Below, in pieces: positions 6,362-6,706 of a DNA stretch of 6,706 nt (its first letter is position 1; each line of letters opens with the position of its first letter). The DNA lies in assembly GCA_030038765.1 (NCBI GenBank), contig JASHRA010000103.1, positions 1-6,706 of the forward strand. Direction: 5' to 3'. The notes beneath the pieces were generated by a model, which was given only the letters and a program-made list of their open reading frames with translations, did not search any database and was not told the origin of the DNA. Source of the stretch: Candidatus Dormiibacterota bacterium (GTDB lineage: Bacteria > Chloroflexota > Dormibacteria > Aeolococcales > Bog-877). A program made the position numbers and the translations under genes.

Positions 6362-6706
6362 TCAGGCCCAGACCTCGAAGTCCAGGTTGAGCGCTTCGAG
6401 CCGGTCCACTCGGCGCCGGACCGGCTCGCCGAGCCGGTGCACCAGGAGCGACAGCACGGAATCGCAGAGGACGAAGAGGCCGATGTAGGAGTCGAAGATG
6501 CTGGTCGATTCGATCCGGGTGCGGAAGAGCACGGTGGCGCCGGCCAGCGGTGGAGGCGGGCTCTCGTCGCTGAACGCGACCAGACGTGCTCCGCTCGCCT
6601 GCGCTTCCACGATGAGCCCCCTCATCGCCTTGGTCAGACGTCGCGGTTCGAAGACGACCAGGAGGTCGCCCTCGCTCACCTCCAGGAGCTGGTTGGGCAG
6701 CCGCTC
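6362..6706 (-). CDS. SIS-domain protein, probable MurR/RpiR-family regulator (C-terminal part)
   Basis: The gene runs off the right edge of the window. 114 residues of its C-terminus are present, and the frame is open through base 6706, so the GTG near 6679 is only an internal valine codon. The fragment reads as the second half of a sugar-isomerase (SIS) domain: a strand GDLLVVFEPRRLTKAM, the helix AMRGLIVEAQASGARLVAFSD, then a loop of four prolines in the position of the usual SPLA segment, and the strand ATVLFRT. After that come the S-I-F-D-S stretch, where these proteins usually bind the ligand phosphate, and a hydrophobic helix. In MurR/RpiR regulators such a domain follows an N-terminal helix-turn-helix and binds phosphorylated sugars. 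The helix-turn-helix, if present, is outside the window, so an enzyme with a SIS domain remains possible. It is the first visible gene of the operon and could regulate it. Confidence 0.75.
   Translation of the reverse strand, partial: ERLPNQLLEVSEGDLLVVFEPRRLTKAMRGLIVEAQASGARLVAFSDESPPPPLAGATVLFRTRIESTSIFDSYIGLFVLCDSVLSLLVHRLGEPVRRRVDRLEALNLDFEVWA

Noticed and set aside
6362..6679. Treating the SIS-domain gene as a complete 105-residue protein starting at the GTG near 6679
   Set aside because: The frame remains open to the window edge and the visible part begins in the middle of a SIS domain, so it is a truncated view of a longer gene.

Overview
The window is a high-GC bacterial chromosome segment. 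Most of it is roughly 70-75% GC by spot counts, while the first ~660 bases are nearer 60%. Codon third positions are strongly G/C, and this produces long spurious open frames on the opposite strands. The sequence does not fix the phylum. An actinobacterium, or a GC-rich Chloroflexota/Dormibacterota-like soil lineage, would fit, but this is a guess from composition and gene types only.

Left part (1-896): two small co-oriented frames (15-284 and 380-658, +) each encode a short protein with two hydrophobic segments. Neither is recognisable. Bases 659-896 hold no convincing gene, only two overlapping GC-rich hairpins near 724-745. A complete tRNA-Asn(GUU) with encoded CCA lies at 897-971 on the minus strand, with its 3' end facing the lower-GC left segment. 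That geometry is the one expected for an island inserted at a tRNA 3' end.

Middle (1119-3122, +): a complete S9-family (acylaminoacyl/oligopeptidase-type) serine peptidase with a good Shine-Dalgarno sequence, an N-terminal propeller-like region and a full Ser-Asp-His triad. It faces a three-gene minus-strand operon across a 157-base convergent gap.

Right part (3280-6706, minus; transcription order right to left): the C-terminal part of a SIS-domain protein, probably a MurR/RpiR-type regulator cut by the window edge; then a class III PLP aminotransferase; then a CocE/NonD-type (peptidase S15) hydrolase. The gaps are 48 and 22 bases, so co-transcription is likely. The aminotransferase is HemL-like in general architecture but lacks the C-terminal glutamate motif of true glutamate-1-semialdehyde aminomutase. 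It looks closer, from memory, to aromatic beta-amino-acid aminotransferases.

Taken together the locus looks like a small catabolic or scavenging module. A predicted cytoplasmic acyl/ester/amide hydrolase and a peptidase could release amino compounds, an aminotransferase could deaminate them, and a SIS-domain regulator could sense a phosphorylated ligand. This functional link is inference from gene order. I see no CRISPR array, insertion sequence or clearly novel defence or mobile system.
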